Shown: positions 17,128-27,001, counted from the stretch's first letter. The stretch is 64,000 nucleotides of DNA from an uncultured bacterium (GCA_937981985.1 CALJNB010000002.1:41420-105419), one strand, 5' to 3'. The notes: generated by a model from the sequence alone, not told the origin. Program-made: numbers and translations.

Positions 17128-20100
17128 CTATCGATTTAAGCATTCTGTTGCGGTTACTTGGGTACCCGTTCCGGTAAAATTAGTTGCCAACCAAACGGCG
17201 CCTTGTTCTCTGGCGCAAGCTCCTGCTTTTCCGTTTGCTGCGTTCGGGTCAAGTTCGACCGCAAACCCATGACCGGTTCCCGTTGGGTAAGTTGTATCAT
17301 CAAGACTGACGCCGATGGTTTCGGCGAGTAATTTTGTTGATGAGTTGGGTACTACGCTGTCATCAGTGACCATTTGAATCATTACTTCGTTGGACGGAAG
17401 ATCGGCACCTGGCGCAAAAGCTCCGCCAATGAACGCGATATCTTTTAACGTTTCGTAGCATGGAGGCATATTCATTACTCCACATTCGCCCGCAGCAGGA
17501 TCTTCAATCTTCATGTAGGGGGCAAAAGCATAAGGATCGATATAATCGGTCAACCATTGAATGAAATGAAGCGTTTGAAGTTCAGCGAAGGATCCAACAG
17601 TGAGTCCGATTCCTGAGAAAAGCGGTCCGAAGGTTTCGCTTTCAAGAAGGAGGTTTGTGAAAGAGCCACCACCAACGTTGAGGACAGCGGTCTGCACATC
17701 TGATTCCACCGTTACAAATAACGCACCGATGAACGCCCCGATACTTTGCCCAATGTATCCAATTTTGGAGTTGTTATCAGAAAATGAACTCCCGAGAACT
17801 GCGTCAAACGCACCGCCGGAAATCAGCTTACTGAGAACGACAAGATCAGAAGCGGATTGCATGAAAAGCGATTTAACAGCGACGAAGTCCTGGGAAATAA
17901 ATCCGTTTCCGGAAGCCGCTGGCTTACCGTCGGGATGCAAAGAGGTTTCGCCAGTTGTTCTTCCGCCGTGAAGGGGAAGGTCCATTGCAACAGTGGCGAT
18001 ACATCTTCCAGCGAGCTCGTTTGCGTAGGCCAATCCGATTCGTTTACGATATGATGTGAACCCGTGTTGTACGATTGCAACATCAAAAGGGGGTGAACAC
18101 GTTCCGGTTGAAGCTGGAACGAAAACAGAAACACCGACCGATTGAAGAGTGGGCATGACTTGTGAAAGATGGGCCGACGCATCTAGCCACCAGTGGGTAT
18201 CGAATTCTACGTCCCAATGTATTTCAGCAAGGTTTGAAACATCGACGTTAACGCCGGCCTGGTCTGCTAAAGTGGTTGTTCCATCACCATTAATAAAGGG
18301 TGCGGTTTCAACTTTTGGATTCGCAGCGGTTACGGTTGGTAAACCTGCAGACATTTGGTCGATCGTTAACGCACGGAGTTCTTGAATCGGAAGAGTGGTA
18401 TCCTGGGTTGTGTATGCCCAGGCGTTTACTACGTCCGTGCGGCCAAACCCAAAGAGTGCAGCGGCCTGAAATAGAGGCGCGTATTGATTTCTTGCACCTT
18501 CCAAAAGTGGGCCAGTCCCTTCGGGTATTTGAGCAATTTGCGGGACGCCCATCGCATCCACTAAGGGATACTGGCTACGTAAAAAGACAAAAGCGGGTGT
18601 GGGTTGAACCGGAAATCCGTTTCCTCCAATAATGCCATTACTTACGAGCCCAGCAACAACGGCTCCTTTTTGTAGGGGGCGTTTGAATTTGATGACCGCA
18701 TTTCCTTCAAAGAAGGACGTGTCATAATCGTCATTGCCAAGACGCGGTGGCGGCGAAATATGTGTTTCAGCAAACGCGACCGTCTCAGATGTTACGGTTT
18801 CTTCTTTGGGATCCGGACCCATGAAAGGAACCCATGTTGGCGCCGTAGTAGAAAATCCCGGCCGAACACTGAGTTCAGAATAGAAAAGCATTGATAGCAT
18901 ATCGCTTCCCATTGGGAGAGCGCAAAGCGGTCTATCAGCAGGACACCCGGTTTCCAAAAAAGCGTTGGGAAACGGAATTACGCCGACGGTAGGATCGAAA
19001 ACAGAGAAAGTATCTGTCCATGTGTACCACGACCAAACTGCGGAGAGGTCGGTGTATTTTAAAGAGGTTGTTTGTTCAATGAGTTCAGTCGTTCCGCGTA
19101 AAAGTGGACGGATTGCATGAAGTTGTAGTGCGGTAGCATCGCTAATCCCCAATGGAGCTAAAGCCGTTTTTGCGCATTTAAATTCGGGACCCGCCTCTCC
19201 AGAAAAAGGGGCGCAAACGCCTTTATCGTCGGCACATTCTTGACCAACCATTGCGGCTTCACAAGCGTCACCGGGAATCATTACGTCATGAGGTTGAATC
19301 GCGGCGAAGAGTTCGTTGGGAGGAAGCATCGGAAGGGTGGATTGAGTTCCGTCCGCTGCTGTTACGATGGTTTTAAGGTCTCGTGTTGCGAAAGCGAAAT
19401 AATGTTCGTTCAAGCCGAAGGGGATGATGGTGCCATTCATATCAACGGGGGGCGTGATAATGATTTGCCCGCCGCACGCGTCTACCGAAAGGGTGTACCC
19501 TTCAACTTTGGTCGGGACGTCTCCGACGATTTTGAAGAGCTGTACCGTCTCGGGTGAAAGAGTGGATTCGTCGAGAGCACCGGTGAAAGGTAGAGTGATT
19601 GGAACACCACTCGTTGGCCATCCGTGTAATCCGTCAAGGTATTGATCAAAAACGCCTTGGGCACAATTTGCATTTTTACAAATTCCGCTAACACATTTAA
19701 ATCCCGCTCCGAGGCCGGCTACGCTGTCAGCACAAGCATCGTCATCAGAACACTGGACGAGAACCAACTCGGGCTTCTCGCAAGCTTCCGTTTCCGGAAC
19801 CTTTTGACAATAGTTGAGTGGACTGGATGGAAAAGTTCCATCCGGTTCAATCGCTAAAGTATTCGGTAGTGGGATGGTGGCCGAAGCTGGGTCTAAAACG
19901 GTGAATCCATTCTTTACCACGGTCCATGTGAACAGTGATGCAACAACGTCGCGATCTAATTCAAGTGCTTCGGCGATAGGTCCGATCTGCTGTCGGATAC
20001 CCTCAAGGCTCTGAGCTGTTATTGGATCATCGGCGAAGAGGTTTAGTTTGACTTCGCCGTCTTCGTAAATTGCATTTTTAGATAGGCCAAAGAAGACGGG

Positions 20101-20640
20101 AGCATCTTCGCGAATGGGATTGCCTTGGGTATCAAGAATATCCTTCGTGACAAGTACGGCATATTGTTGTCCGGCAGCTAACGGCGCGTTTGGGGTGACC
20201 GTGATCACAGAAGCACAAACATTAGGGTCACAAAGTGTCCCGTCGTTTTTGGTATAAACTGCCGTTGAACCAAGTTCACTTACATCCGTTCCGTTTACAG
20301 CATATAAAACAACAGCTTTGTCGGTAATCGAATCGGCATTGAGTTCACCTGAGAAGGGAATGTTGATTGGGGTCATCGGCGACCAACCTGTGTAGGTTCC
20401 TAGATAATCGTAGATGGCATTTAACGCGTTCGCGTCTTCGCCAGCCAACGAGGGTAAGGTGCCGTCGGCTTCTAGCGCTGCCGTGTTAGGAAGCGGAACG
20501 GTTCTGGCGACAGGATTATAAACCGCGATAACAGTATCCGAACTTGGCACCGGATCACGTTCGATCCCTGGGTCGCATGCGGTTGCATAGGCTAACACCG
20601 CGCAGAGTAATAGCCATTTTAACGAGTTGAATTCTTTCAT
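17128..20640 (-). CDS. VolA-like surface lipase/lysophospholipase lipoprotein
   Basis: A 1170-residue lipoprotein (lipobox ATAC at residues 19-22). The N-terminal two thirds match the lipase N-terminal region of the VolA/Pla-1/cef group and hold three copies of a V-x-(N/D)-P-x4-(V/I)-P-(L/F)-P-N module, starting near residues 40, 245 and 560, with Cys-rich inserts between (CSDDDACADS, CADDKGVCAP). The C-terminal alpha/beta-hydrolase has GYIGQSIG with Ser near 966, an acid at TDDSVV (about 1093) and a His at GTGHGF (about 1124). VolA of Vibrio cleaves lysophosphatidylcholine on the cell surface and is co-transcribed with fadL, the same arrangement as here. The exact substrate is inferred. Confidence 0.85.
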   Translation of the reverse strand: MKEFNSLKWLLLCAVLAYATACDPGIERDPVPSSDTVIAVYNPVARTVPLPNTAALEADGTLPSLAGEDANALNAIYDYLGTYTGWSPMTPINIPFSGELNADSITDKAVVLYAVNGTDVSELGSTAVYTKNDGTLCDPNVCASVITVTPNAPLAAGQQYAVLVTKDILDTQGNPIREDAPVFFGLSKNAIYEDGEVKLNLFADDPITAQSLEGIRQQIGPIAEALELDRDVVASLFTWTVVKNGFTVLDPASATIPLPNTLAIEPDGTFPSSPLNYCQKVPETEACEKPELVLVQCSDDDACADSVAGLGAGFKCVSGICKNANCAQGVFDQYLDGLHGWPTSGVPITLPFTGALDESTLSPETVQLFKIVGDVPTKVEGYTLSVDACGGQIIITPPVDMNGTIIPFGLNEHYFAFATRDLKTIVTAADGTQSTLPMLPPNELFAAIQPHDVMIPGDACEAAMVGQECADDKGVCAPFSGEAGPEFKCAKTALAPLGISDATALQLHAIRPLLRGTTELIEQTTSLKYTDLSAVWSWYTWTDTFSVFDPTVGVIPFPNAFLETGCPADRPLCALPMGSDMLSMLFYSELSVRPGFSTTAPTWVPFMGPDPKEETVTSETVAFAETHISPPPRLGNDDYDTSFFEGNAVIKFKRPLQKGAVVAGLVSNGIIGGNGFPVQPTPAFVFLRSQYPLVDAMGVPQIAQIPEGTGPLLEGARNQYAPLFQAAALFGFGRTDVVNAWAYTTQDTTLPIQELRALTIDQMSAGLPTVTAANPKVETAPFINGDGTTTLADQAGVNVDVSNLAEIHWDVEFDTHWWLDASAHLSQVMPTLQSVGVSVFVPASTGTCSPPFDVAIVQHGFTSYRKRIGLAYANELAGRCIATVAMDLPLHGGRTTGETSLHPDGKPAASGNGFISQDFVAVKSLFMQSASDLVVLSKLISGGAFDAVLGSSFSDNNSKIGYIGQSIGAFIGALFVTVESDVQTAVLNVGGGSFTNLLLESETFGPLFSGIGLTVGSFAELQTLHFIQWLTDYIDPYAFAPYMKIEDPAAGECGVMNMPPCYETLKDIAFIGGAFAPGADLPSNEVMIQMVTDDSVVPNSSTKLLAETIGVSLDDTTYPTGTGHGFAVELDPNAANGKAGACAREQGAVWLATNFTGTGTQVTATECLNR

Positions 20641-20692
20641 GAATTGCCTCTAAAAATAATTGATGTAAAAATAAGTACAGCTTAAAAAAGCG

Positions 20693-20720
20693 ACTATAGT
20701 TAAGCTTTGGTATCGTTCAA
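20693..20720 (-). promoter_or_regulatory. Sigma-70 promoter of the volA-fadL operon
   Basis: On the minus strand, TTGAAC (20715-20720), a 16-base spacer and TATAGT (20693-20698), about 50 bases before the start codon. Confidence 0.5.
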
Positions 20721-21109
20721 GGAGAATTTTTCTTAAGGTGTGGACGTAGAAATTGCGCATTTATGGGTATTTTTAGGATCGCAACGCGATACCCTCGGCT
20801 CGGATTTCAGAGGTAGGATCATCACAAAATGACAACGCAAAATGGCAAACATTCGCTCGCGAGTGTTAAGCGCTAAGTTTCAGACCATATATCCATTTCG
20901 TTTTCAAAATTTGGGTGCGAAGGGGTTCCAAAATGTTGTATCTGTTTCGCACTTTCTCATGGCTTAACCCGCAAAAATCTACTCGCAGATCAAAAATGCA
21001 TATTATTTTGCTTCATCAATAGCCAAGATTTGACGCAATAATCATTTTTAGAAAAGAATTTGAATTTATTTTGGAATCTGGCCGTTTAAGTGAGTATACT
21101 GGAGAGACC
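20721..21109. other. Divergent intergenic region with one long palindrome
   Basis: This is the rest of the 469-base gap between the lipase operon and the small secreted-protein gene. It holds no reading frame I trust. The main structure is a palindrome at 20848-20867 (arms AACATTCGC and GCGAGTGTT, two-base centre, one mismatch). A possible promoter for the rightward gene is TTGACG (21030-21035) with AAGAAT (21054-21059), 18 bases apart. Confidence 0.4.
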
Positions 21110-21511
21110 ATGAAAAACTTCATCACTATTTTAACGGCTACTGCACTTACCTTCGTTGCTGCAACCGCGTTCTCAACAGCTCGGGACTCGGACGGAAGTC
21201 GGATCAAGGCTCGTGCGATAAAGCTTGGTGTCCAAGTAAAAGATAAACTCACCCCGCCGTCTGATAAGACCGATTGGTATTACTTTCAAATTAAAAAGGC
21301 TGCGCACATTTCGATTAAAGTCGCTTCAGATTCAACCCCCCCCCGATTTACGTTGTCTAACACGGCAGGGAAGTCGATTTCGTTACGTTGCAATAAAGTA
21401 ACATCAAAGAAGATCGCTTCTTCGGTTTCCATCGAAAAGCTGAATCCTGGAATCTACTATCTGGCAGTGAGCGCTGATGCAGCGACATCGTATTCGCTTT
21501 CCATTAAGTAA
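21110..21511 (+). CDS. Small secreted protein with PPC-like beta-sandwich
   Basis: About 133 residues from ATG 21110, which has GGAGAG 4 bases upstream. A signal peptide ends near TAFSTA. The mature protein reads like a bacterial pre-peptidase C-terminal domain: DKTDWYYFQIKKAAHISIKV, FTLSNTAGKS, and LNPGIYYLAVSADAATSYSLSI. PPC domains normally trail secreted proteases or bind partners; here the domain stands alone. It converges on the next gene with 40 bases between stops. Function unknown. Confidence 0.65.
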   Translation: MKNFITILTATALTFVAATAFSTARDSDGSRIKARAIKLGVQVKDKLTPPSDKTDWYYFQIKKAAHISIKVASDSTPPRFTLSNTAGKSISLRCNKVTSKKIASSVSIEKLNPGIYYLAVSADAATSYSLSIK

Positions 21512-21551
21512 CGCGAACACCCGATTGGATCCAATAAATTCGGAGACGAAA

Positions 21552-22505
21552 TTAGCGCTCGGACCTTGGAATTGAAAGGTCGTAGTAATCGGATTCATCA
21601 TCTAGTAGACATCCCAAAGTTTCTTCAGGCGACTCCAAGCATTCGATGAAGGTTTTTATGCCTTGTCCCGCCGTCAGACCGTCGTCGATTCGCTCGTCAT
21701 AAGAAAAACGAATTGGAATCCCCTTTTTGATTATAATTTCGCCGTCCTGCGCAACGACACGCTCTTCTAGTTTTCCGACCATCATGAAAAGAGGACAGGT
21801 TCCCCATTCGTATAAGTGGTGATATCCAGCGCCCATATCCAGACTTCCAAGGTTAGCGATGAACATACTTGTATAAAGTGGATCATTGGCAATGAAAGAC
21901 GCTGGGAGGAGATTCCAATAATCTAATTGGCGAAACAGACGCTGCGCACGAAAATAAATCGGGCGAGGAATAGCGTTGAAGAGATCAAATTCCTTATCGG
22001 CATAGGTTCGATCTCCTGACCGTTCTCGATTAATCTTCGCGTTCACTTCTTCGCAAAATTGTCGAAAGTGCATCCCTGGCTTCAACTCTTGTTTCACAGT
22101 TGAAAGTTTCGCGGCTTTATCTTTTTTTGTCCTTTTCATTGCAAACGATAGGAATATTTCGTTGCGCTGGTACATTCGAAACCCCGCAACAAATTGATTC
22201 ATGGTAGGATTCTCTACAAAGCCTAACCCGCATGCGGCGACGATCGCGTGGGTGAAATCCACATCGAACTGCTTTTCGGCCTTCTTTAGATAACTCAGAA
22301 TCGGCTCTGCATCGATGAATTCATCGAAATACACGACTGCCTCGTTTCGAGTAGGCATAATGTAGGTCATGATTTTTCGGTAAGGATGTAAGTTTTTAAC
22401 TAACTGACCGTCCGGTCGGGAGGTCTTCATATTGACAAGAACCCAAAGCACGAAAAGAACGGCGAGAATAACACCCAAAATTTTAACTATTTCTATCGTT
22501 TCCAT
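21552..22505 (-). CDS. Membrane-anchored 2-oxoacid dehydrogenase E2-like protein lacking the catalytic His
   Basis: About 317 residues. ATG 22505 has GGGAGGG close upstream; a GTG 15 bases earlier is the alternative. A membrane helix at residues about 6-22 (LGVILAVLFVLWVLV) is followed by a chloramphenicol-acetyltransferase/E2-type fold: FTHAIVAACGLGFVENPTMNQFV and SMFIANLGSLDMGAG. The E2 active site HRxxDG appears as ERIDDG within FSYDERIDDGLTAG, so the general-base His is replaced by Glu. There is no lipoyl domain. It is therefore probably not a normal acyltransferase. It lies about 110 bases downstream of the kinase-AAA-TPR gene on the same strand and may share its transcript. Confidence 0.75.
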   Translation of the reverse strand: METIEIVKILGVILAVLFVLWVLVNMKTSRPDGQLVKNLHPYRKIMTYIMPTRNEAVVYFDEFIDAEPILSYLKKAEKQFDVDFTHAIVAACGLGFVENPTMNQFVAGFRMYQRNEIFLSFAMKRTKKDKAAKLSTVKQELKPGMHFRQFCEEVNAKINRERSGDRTYADKEFDLFNAIPRPIYFRAQRLFRQLDYWNLLPASFIANDPLYTSMFIANLGSLDMGAGYHHLYEWGTCPLFMMVGKLEERVVAQDGEIIIKKGIPIRFSYDERIDDGLTAGQGIKTFIECLESPEETLGCLLDDESDYYDLSIPRSER

Positions 22506-22615
22506 CCCTCCCTTTCGCACGAAATTTGAGAGAAAACAAATGAAATTTACTCACGAGAAACTTCTTCGTTCACTTCCCCTATTGATCTCTCAAAGATGGA
22601 TATTCTTAATCATGC

Positions 22616-25600
22616 CTAGATGGCTTGCGTTAGGGGTTCTATGGGCATGTAGATTTTCAAAAATTTGTCCGGCGCTAAAAGACCGCGATATTTTAACGTT
22701 TCAAAGGTGCACTGAACAACTTCGTCGTTACTGTGTCTCAATCTAGCGCCTCCAACCCTCGCCACAAAAGTCAGTAAATCTAGGCCGGCTTGGATCGAAT
22801 TCATCTCCGCATTGGCGAAGAGTTTCTCCGCGCGCTGAAAGTCCTGATCGAAAATCGCTAATTGTGCCGAGTGTATTTGAACTAAGATATCCGAGTAAGC
22901 AATGTCTTCTTTAATTAAGTGTTTTGCCCATTTGCTAATCTTTGGCCGTTTTTTTGATTCCTGCGTTAATGCTAATTCGATGCGAACCTTCATATCCCAA
23001 AACGTTATCCGGCCGAGTTGCGTTGTTAAAACACAACTCGTTTCAATCTGTTTCCATCTTTGCTTAATAAGTAAATTTGCTTCTGAGGGTCTGCCTAAAT
23101 AGAGCAAAGTATTCGTCCTAGCTCGAAGGTGCCAAAACTGCTCGAGTTGATAACGTTCGCGATCGCGCCAACATTGTTCAACGGTAGCCAGTTCTTGCAA
23201 AGCGAGCTCAGGGTTATCCGCAGCTAAATGGCAAACGTATCTTCTTATTTTTGCCGAACGCGCTTGAGCTAGATCACCCCTTTGCATCGAGGCGTTTACC
23301 AATTCTGGATAGAGTGCATCATAGCTCCGAAAATCTGCCATCATCAGTAAACAATAGGTTCGGTGCAGCTGTGCGTTTTCTCCCTGCCAAGGACGGTCAG
23401 ATCCCTTCATTGCAGCACAGACGAGTCTGAAAATACGTTCGGCTTCTACGAAGTTAGACGCGACATAGGCATTAAGACCACGGTGGAATTCCTGATAATT
23501 CAAATCGTGTTGATTCGCGTCCTCGCATCCGTCTAGAATTTCACCAGATAATTCAAGATTTCTGATCGCTAACTTTCGGGTCTTTGGTTCGATAGCAAGA
23601 TGAAGTGAATTCAATGCCAAGGTCCGAGCCACTTGACGCCGATTTCCGTGTTTGAAACTTAAGTGGTGATTTAAAAGTTGGAAATAAGAACCTATTTTAG
23701 CATCTATGAGACCTAATATATTTGCGGCCGCCCATATTGTTTCTATTCGCGATCTATCGAACGCGGATTGTATTTGTGGAAGCTGCGGGTTTTTCGGAAG
23801 GGTTAAATTGAGGTGAGCTAGACCTACAGAAAAATTGGGTTTCTTAAATTTTAATTCCTGCATTAAATCGTAAAGAATCGCAAGGCCACGTTCGACATGC
23901 CCGCTTCGAAGTAGCTGTTCAAACGCTCGCCGTCGTAATTCCAAAGACTCATGATTATCTGCATAGGTTGAACATTGTAGGTATTGTTCGGCCGCATCCG
24001 AGCCTCGTCCCATTTTAGCTAGAATCGAACCAAGCTGTAATCCCATTTTTAGACGTTCTGCTGTCGTCCACGCGCCGAACTCGATGGCCATTTCCAGTGC
24101 GTCTTTTGCGCCCTCATAAGCGAAGTCTTTCATCAAATTATTCGATGTGCGAAGATAAAAGTTTGCGGCTTCTTGTGGCGCACCGGCTGCTAAAAAGTGG
24201 CGCGCGATACGCTCGCAACAACTCGTTTCGTTAGAGAGAATTTCGGCGATGTTGCGGTGTTGACGTGATAATTCCGTCTTTCCGATGAGGGAGATAACCG
24301 CTTGCCCAATTCTTTTGTGACAAAGTTCAAAACATTCAGATTCGCTCATCGTTACGAGACGGAGATAACCACCGTTTCGCAGTCGAGATACGATTGATTG
24401 CTCATCACTGCGAATATGAGCCAACCTTTTAACGTACTCGCGAGCGATAGGTTGACCTGATATTGCGATGATTTTTAGATAGCTAAACGCATCTTCGGGT
24501 AGGTTGGCGATTCGATTTTTCAGAATATTTTCAAAATCGAAATGGCTTCCGTTGGGAGAGAGTCCTGAACAACTCGAAAAGGTATCGATAAGTTGCGGGT
24601 TTCCCCCCGACTCGCGCGCAATCAATTCGATTGTTTTATTTTCTGCTCCGACTATCGAAAGTGCCAAGGACTGGCTGTCTTCGATGCTGAGATTACCTAA
24701 TGCGATTGTATGGAGAGATATCCCGGAATCAAGATATGATAAAAACCTATGTTGTTTAATTCTTTGTTCAACGCGCGAAGTCGGCATCGAAAGTTCGGTT
24801 GTGATGAGCAAAATAGGAGCGTGAATTTCGGCGGACATTACGCCCAAAAGCCGTGCGCTATCTTGGTCGGCCCATTGGGTGTCGTCAATAAATAGAATCA
24901 GCGGTCGATACGAGGCAAGTTTATTTAGAAAATAGGAAAAAGCAGAGAGCGCTTCGGACGCATGTCGATTTGATTCGCGTTCAGACAACGAAGCCTGGAT
25001 ACCATCAAGTTGTTGTAGCGAAGAGAAAAGACGAGGGAGGTGTGTACTTCCCTCGTCGACTAAAAGTTCAGGGTTTATCTTTTTTTCGCAAATATAATCG
25101 ACGATTTCGTCTACAATTGCGTCGAAGGCTTTGAACGCCAGTATTTCGTTTTCACGGCAGGAACCCGAGAAAATTGCGATGTCATAAGAAGTGGAAACTT
25201 GACTTAAGAACTCTTCAACAAGTGCAGTCTTTCCGATTCCAGGTTCCCCTTTAACGTTGCAAAGCGTGAGTGCATTATTTTCAAGCGCTTCTACTAAAAC
25301 TTCTTCGAGCTTGAAGATTTGTGGGGCCCGCCCAACCAAAGGTGTGCGTTTGGGTTCTCTGTGTGGGGATGCAATTCGCCACTGGATTTCTTCAGTGGTT
25401 TCTCCGAAGCGAGCTGCAATACTTTTTCCTCCGGGGCGTTCGTCTGGTTTATTCGCGAGCAATTCGATGCAAAGTGAAACGAGCAATCGTGGAGCGCTTG
25501 GTGGGAAGTCTTTGATTGTTGGTGCCTTAGCATCGCATTTTTTCAGGAAGAGTTGTGCAGTTGAGGTTCCGTCTGTGGGAAAGGAACCGGTCATCGCGAG

Positions 25601-26293
25601 GAATAAGATGACGCCTACGGAATACCAATCAGTTGCGAATGTTGCAGCTTCGCCGCGAGCTTGTTCGGGAGCAATAAAATGCGGCGTACCGGCGGAGTGT
25701 TGTTGACATTCATTGAGACCGCTTATGATTCCGAAATCTAAGAGAACCACACGCCCAAGATCATCGATCAGAATGTTTTCGGGCTTCAGATCGCGGTGCA
25801 GTGTTCCACTTCTATGGAGTTGAGAAACCCCTTCGACGAGCTGGCTGAGAACGCTGTGGAGCCGATCATAATTCACGCCATATGGAGTTGTGCTCGCGAG
25901 GGTTGGGTCGCCTTCCGCAGGATCGGAAAAGTCTGAAAGAACGAACGCTTCGTCATGTATAGACGAATCATATTCGGTTTCTGGGAGACGAATATATTCC
26001 AAAAATTGAGAACCTGAAATATGCTCCATTGTAAAAAACCAGAGCGAATCGACCGAAAAAAATTCGTAGAGCTGTAACAGATTCGGATGAGTAATTTGGG
26101 AAAGTTCTCGAAATTCTCGTTTAAAACGACGCAAGGCATTTGGATCATTCGAGTTCAGTACTTTAATCGCGACTACCGATTCCCGGAGTCGATCGTATCC
26201 CCGATACACATCGCCGAACCCGCCAGCGCCGAGGCGTTCTTGAATTTCAAAGCGTTCGGCTACCAAGCCGGATATATCCGATGACCTAAGCAT
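22616..26293 (-). CDS. Ser/Thr kinase with AAA ATPase and TPR region
   Basis: A 1225-residue cytoplasmic signalling protein. Kinase: GAGGFGDV (22-29), Lys44, HRDLKPEN (166-173), DFG (186-188), and GTPHFIAPE in the activation segment, so all catalytic residues are present. The AAA/STAND-type ATPase begins about residue 330 with P-loop GEPGIGKT (349-356) and Walker B LILFIDDTQW (465-474). The rest is helical with TPR-like repeats (for example TAERLKMGLQLGSILAKMG). This PknK-like layout is common in Myxococcota. The broken gene at 11799-14146 is a paralogue. The upstream PPTase gene is on the same strand, 53 bases away. Input signal and substrates are unknown. Confidence 0.9.
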   Translation of the reverse strand: MLRSSDISGLVAERFEIQERLGAGGFGDVYRGYDRLRESVVAIKVLNSNDPNALRRFKREFRELSQITHPNLLQLYEFFSVDSLWFFTMEHISGSQFLEYIRLPETEYDSSIHDEAFVLSDFSDPAEGDPTLASTTPYGVNYDRLHSVLSQLVEGVSQLHRSGTLHRDLKPENILIDDLGRVVLLDFGIISGLNECQQHSAGTPHFIAPEQARGEAATFATDWYSVGVILFLAMTGSFPTDGTSTAQLFLKKCDAKAPTIKDFPPSAPRLLVSLCIELLANKPDERPGGKSIAARFGETTEEIQWRIASPHREPKRTPLVGRAPQIFKLEEVLVEALENNALTLCNVKGEPGIGKTALVEEFLSQVSTSYDIAIFSGSCRENEILAFKAFDAIVDEIVDYICEKKINPELLVDEGSTHLPRLFSSLQQLDGIQASLSERESNRHASEALSAFSYFLNKLASYRPLILFIDDTQWADQDSARLLGVMSAEIHAPILLITTELSMPTSRVEQRIKQHRFLSYLDSGISLHTIALGNLSIEDSQSLALSIVGAENKTIELIARESGGNPQLIDTFSSCSGLSPNGSHFDFENILKNRIANLPEDAFSYLKIIAISGQPIAREYVKRLAHIRSDEQSIVSRLRNGGYLRLVTMSESECFELCHKRIGQAVISLIGKTELSRQHRNIAEILSNETSCCERIARHFLAAGAPQEAANFYLRTSNNLMKDFAYEGAKDALEMAIEFGAWTTAERLKMGLQLGSILAKMGRGSDAAEQYLQCSTYADNHESLELRRRAFEQLLRSGHVERGLAILYDLMQELKFKKPNFSVGLAHLNLTLPKNPQLPQIQSAFDRSRIETIWAAANILGLIDAKIGSYFQLLNHHLSFKHGNRRQVARTLALNSLHLAIEPKTRKLAIRNLELSGEILDGCEDANQHDLNYQEFHRGLNAYVASNFVEAERIFRLVCAAMKGSDRPWQGENAQLHRTYCLLMMADFRSYDALYPELVNASMQRGDLAQARSAKIRRYVCHLAADNPELALQELATVEQCWRDRERYQLEQFWHLRARTNTLLYLGRPSEANLLIKQRWKQIETSCVLTTQLGRITFWDMKVRIELALTQESKKRPKISKWAKHLIKEDIAYSDILVQIHSAQLAIFDQDFQRAEKLFANAEMNSIQAGLDLLTFVARVGGARLRHSNDEVVQCTFETLKYRGLLAPDKFLKIYMPIEPLTQAI

Positions 26294-26346
26294 CTCGTTT
26301 TACACCTTTGGGACCGTTGATTATGATGACAACGTCCGCCCTTGGG

Positions 26347-26985
26347 TCAATACCGCGTGGCAAGTTCTAAGAGTTCCGAAAAGGGGAGACGTTCACAACG
26401 TTCAGATCCAACGATGGATAAAATGATTTTATGGTCTCGATCGGTTTTAGTATCGGTGTAGAGGGGAAAAGTCTTTTGTTCATATTCAACGTGTTCGAAT
26501 GAGACGCGAACATCTTTAAGTGGTCGATTTATTCCGGTGCCTTCGTGTTTGAGGAAGGCTTCTTTCGCAGTCCAGATCTGGAAAAAGCTGTGGGGATCTT
26601 GGATTACTTTTTGGTGTTCTTCTGTGGAATAGAAACGATTTGAAATTTTTTCGCGATCGATTGTTCTGTTCATATTCTCGATATCAATTCCACATATCTT
26701 CGGTGAAACTGCTACGGCTGCGTGAGAGTCTGTGTGGGAGAACGAAAGATGTAGTTGACTTTGAGGAGAAAAAACAGCTCCTGATTCTCGTTTCTTAATC
26801 GTATAATATGAAGGAGGTTTTTCGCTGAAAGACGCTAAGATCAGCTTTGCGATCCCACGAACACAAAGACGCCCCAATTGGTCTTTTTCGAGTTTAAAAC
26901 TGTCGACGTATTTTAGGGCGCTTGGAGTTAGCCAGGTTCTGAAGCTGGGAACCAAAGATACCATCGACGCAAAGTCGACAAGCAC
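26347..26985 (-). CDS. 4'-phosphopantetheinyl transferase (Sfp type)
   Basis: The enzyme moves the phosphopantetheine arm of CoA onto a Ser of acyl-, peptidyl- or aryl-carrier proteins. Visible motifs are LSFSHTDSHAAVAVS, GIDIE (Mg-binding Asp and Glu), FYSTEEH and WTAKEAFLKHEGTG, the WxxKEA signature. The start is uncertain: GTG 26985 gives 212 residues, close to the usual 220, but has no clear ribosome site. An earlier ATG would overlap the lipoprotein gene upstream by up to 140 bases. No NRPS or PKS gene is in the window, so the client may be fatty-acid ACP or a distant cluster. Confidence 0.85.
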   Translation of the reverse strand: MLVDFASMVSLVPSFRTWLTPSALKYVDSFKLEKDQLGRLCVRGIAKLILASFSEKPPSYYTIKKRESGAVFSPQSQLHLSFSHTDSHAAVAVSPKICGIDIENMNRTIDREKISNRFYSTEEHQKVIQDPHSFFQIWTAKEAFLKHEGTGINRPLKDVRVSFEHVEYEQKTFPLYTDTKTDRDHKIILSIVGSERCERLPFSELLELATRY

Positions 26986-27001
26986 GTAACTAGCGTTGGA
27001 G

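Noticed and set aside
18149..19857. Several open frames of 70-110 codons on the plus strand
   Set aside because: All are antisense to the VolA-like lipase, whose frame is continuous and has clear motifs.
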